From contig NZ_JACEFC010000038.1 of the NCBI RefSeq assembly GCF_014180715.1, positions 1-34,849 of the forward strand: a stretch of 34,849 nt of DNA, given 5' to 3'. The position numbers were made by a program, and so were the translations under genes. Below, one piece after another: positions 34,257-34,849 of this stretch (position 1 is its first letter; each line of letters opens with the position of its first letter). Source of the stretch: Nocardioides stalactiti (GTDB taxonomy: Bacteria; Actinomycetota; Actinomycetes; Propionibacteriales; Nocardioidaceae). Below the pieces are notes generated by a model that saw only the letters and a program-made list of their open reading frames with translations, did no database searches and was not told where the DNA came from.

Positions 34257-34849
34257 GCACCACCACCTCCGCGAGCCCGGCTCGGAACCCGTCCGAGACC
34301 ACCGGGAGCGAAGTGAACCACACGAGGACGTAGCGCCCGGTCACGGCCGACCCGGCGCCGTCCCCGGACACCGGCTCGAGGGTCAGCGTGTCGCCGGCGC
34401 TCACCCCGGCCGCGACCGGCCGCCCCGTCGGCGCCCCGGCGGGTGCCTCGTCGGAGACGAAGAGCTCGACCTCGGCCGGCGACCCCACGAGCGCCAGGTC
34501 GACGGCGGACACCTCGCGAACGACGCCCAGGTCGAGGTAGAGGCCGACCCCGGACTTCAGCGCGGGCACAGCGGTGCCGAGCTGGTCGCGGTAGGTCGAC
34601 GTCGACCACGACGTCCCGGGGTCGCCGTCGATCGCGAGCGTGACTGCGTCGTCGTTCTCCTCGCCGTCGTCGGTGCCGAGCGGGTCGAACGCGCCGGCGA
34701 CGACGTCGGGCAGAGGGCTGGCCGTCGGCTCCGCCGGGGTCGTCAGCGACGGCGTGGCCGAGGGCTCGTCGCGCTCGGCGCCGAGCGGGGTACGTCCGCG
34801 GCCGAGGTTGAAGGCCACGGCGACGCCCACCACGATCGCGAGCGCGACG
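34246..34849 (-). CDS. C-terminal part of a membrane protein upstream of sigM (MurJ/MviN-associated), 5' end outside window
   Basis: The frame is open to the window edge (about 200 codons seen). The visible start VALAIVVGVAVAFNL is the end of a transmembrane helix, followed by a Pro/Thr/Ser-rich linker and then an extracellular beta-rich domain (FDPLGTDDGEENDDAVTLAIDGDPGTSWSTSTY, GVGLYLDLGVVREVSAVDLALVG, VSGDGAGSAVTGRYVLVWFTSLP, GFRAGLAEVVVRG). This looks like a discoidin/galactose-binding-like fold. In M. tuberculosis the protein before sigM (Rv3910) is a MurJ/pseudokinase fusion ending in such a domain, so this is likely its equivalent or the separated pseudokinase part. It overlaps sigM by 11 bp. 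Confidence 0.65.
   Translation of the reverse strand, partial: VALAIVVGVAVAFNLGRGRTPLGAERDEPSATPSLTTPAEPTASPLPDVVAGAFDPLGTDDGEENDDAVTLAIDGDPGTSWSTSTYRDQLGTAVPALKSGVGLYLDLGVVREVSAVDLALVGSPAEVELFVSDEAPAGAPTGRPVAAGVSAGDTLTLEPVSGDGAGSAVTGRYVLVWFTSLPVVSDGFRAGLAEVVVRGR

Overview
The window is a very GC-rich chromosomal segment centred on a replication origin. Its gene order (sigM-rsmA-trxB-trxA ... parB-parA-rsmG-khpB-yidC-yidD-rnpA-rpmH <> dnaA-dnaN-gnd-recF-dciA-gyrB-gyrA-DUF3566-tRNA-Ile-tRNA-Ala) is the classical actinobacterial oriC neighbourhood known from Mycobacterium and Streptomyces. The frequent GTG starts, the DLW-39 peptide between the tRNA genes, a gnd gene inside the dnaN-recF stretch and a Gram-positive-type YidC suggest a member of the Propionibacteriales, possibly Nocardioides-like; that placement is an inference.

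Layout. Positions 1-2464 hold two divergent secreted proteins with RTX-type calcium-binding nonapeptide repeats (the first cut by the window edge). Positions 2593-4935 encode a membrane GGDEF-EAL cyclic-di-GMP protein. Positions 5252-9344 are a small integrated island bounded by a perfect 47-bp direct repeat of the 3' half of tRNA-Ala. It carries a frameshifted tyrosine integrase, an excisionase-like HTH protein and a cargo cluster of a HipA-like kinase overlapping a HIRAN-domain protein, a tandem DUF1508 protein, and a divergent zinc-ribbon protein. Next come tRNA-Ala, DLW-39 and tRNA-Ile (9300-9641), then on the minus strand DUF3566, gyrA, gyrB, dciA and recF. A two-gene plus-strand insertion (TM2/GYF_2 and DUF2752 membrane proteins, 17406-18303) interrupts the run before gnd, dnaN and dnaA.

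The origin is marked by DnaA-box clusters on both sides of dnaA (20375-20749 and 22381-22639). On the plus strand rpmH-rnpA-yidD-yidC-khpB-rsmG-parA-parB form the RNA processing/membrane insertion/partition cluster. Three parS sites lie at 25363, 26229 and 26253, one over the rsmG start codon and two inside the parA coding sequence. Beyond a terminator lie a PlsC-type acyltransferase, an AlaA-type aminotransferase, a GNAT protein, a long 25-bp-arm inverted repeat, trxA and trxB, and finally rsmA (anti-sigma), sigM and the C-terminus of a membrane protein at the usual MurJ position.

Most likely novel content: the tRNA-Ala island with its split HipA-kinase/HIRAN pair, which has no visible HipB partner. 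Secondary points are an 8-bp-phased GTCGAC-type repeat shared by the dnaA linker and the parB downstream region, parS embedded in coding sequence, a DnaA box on the dnaA -35 element, and several apparently leaderless genes.
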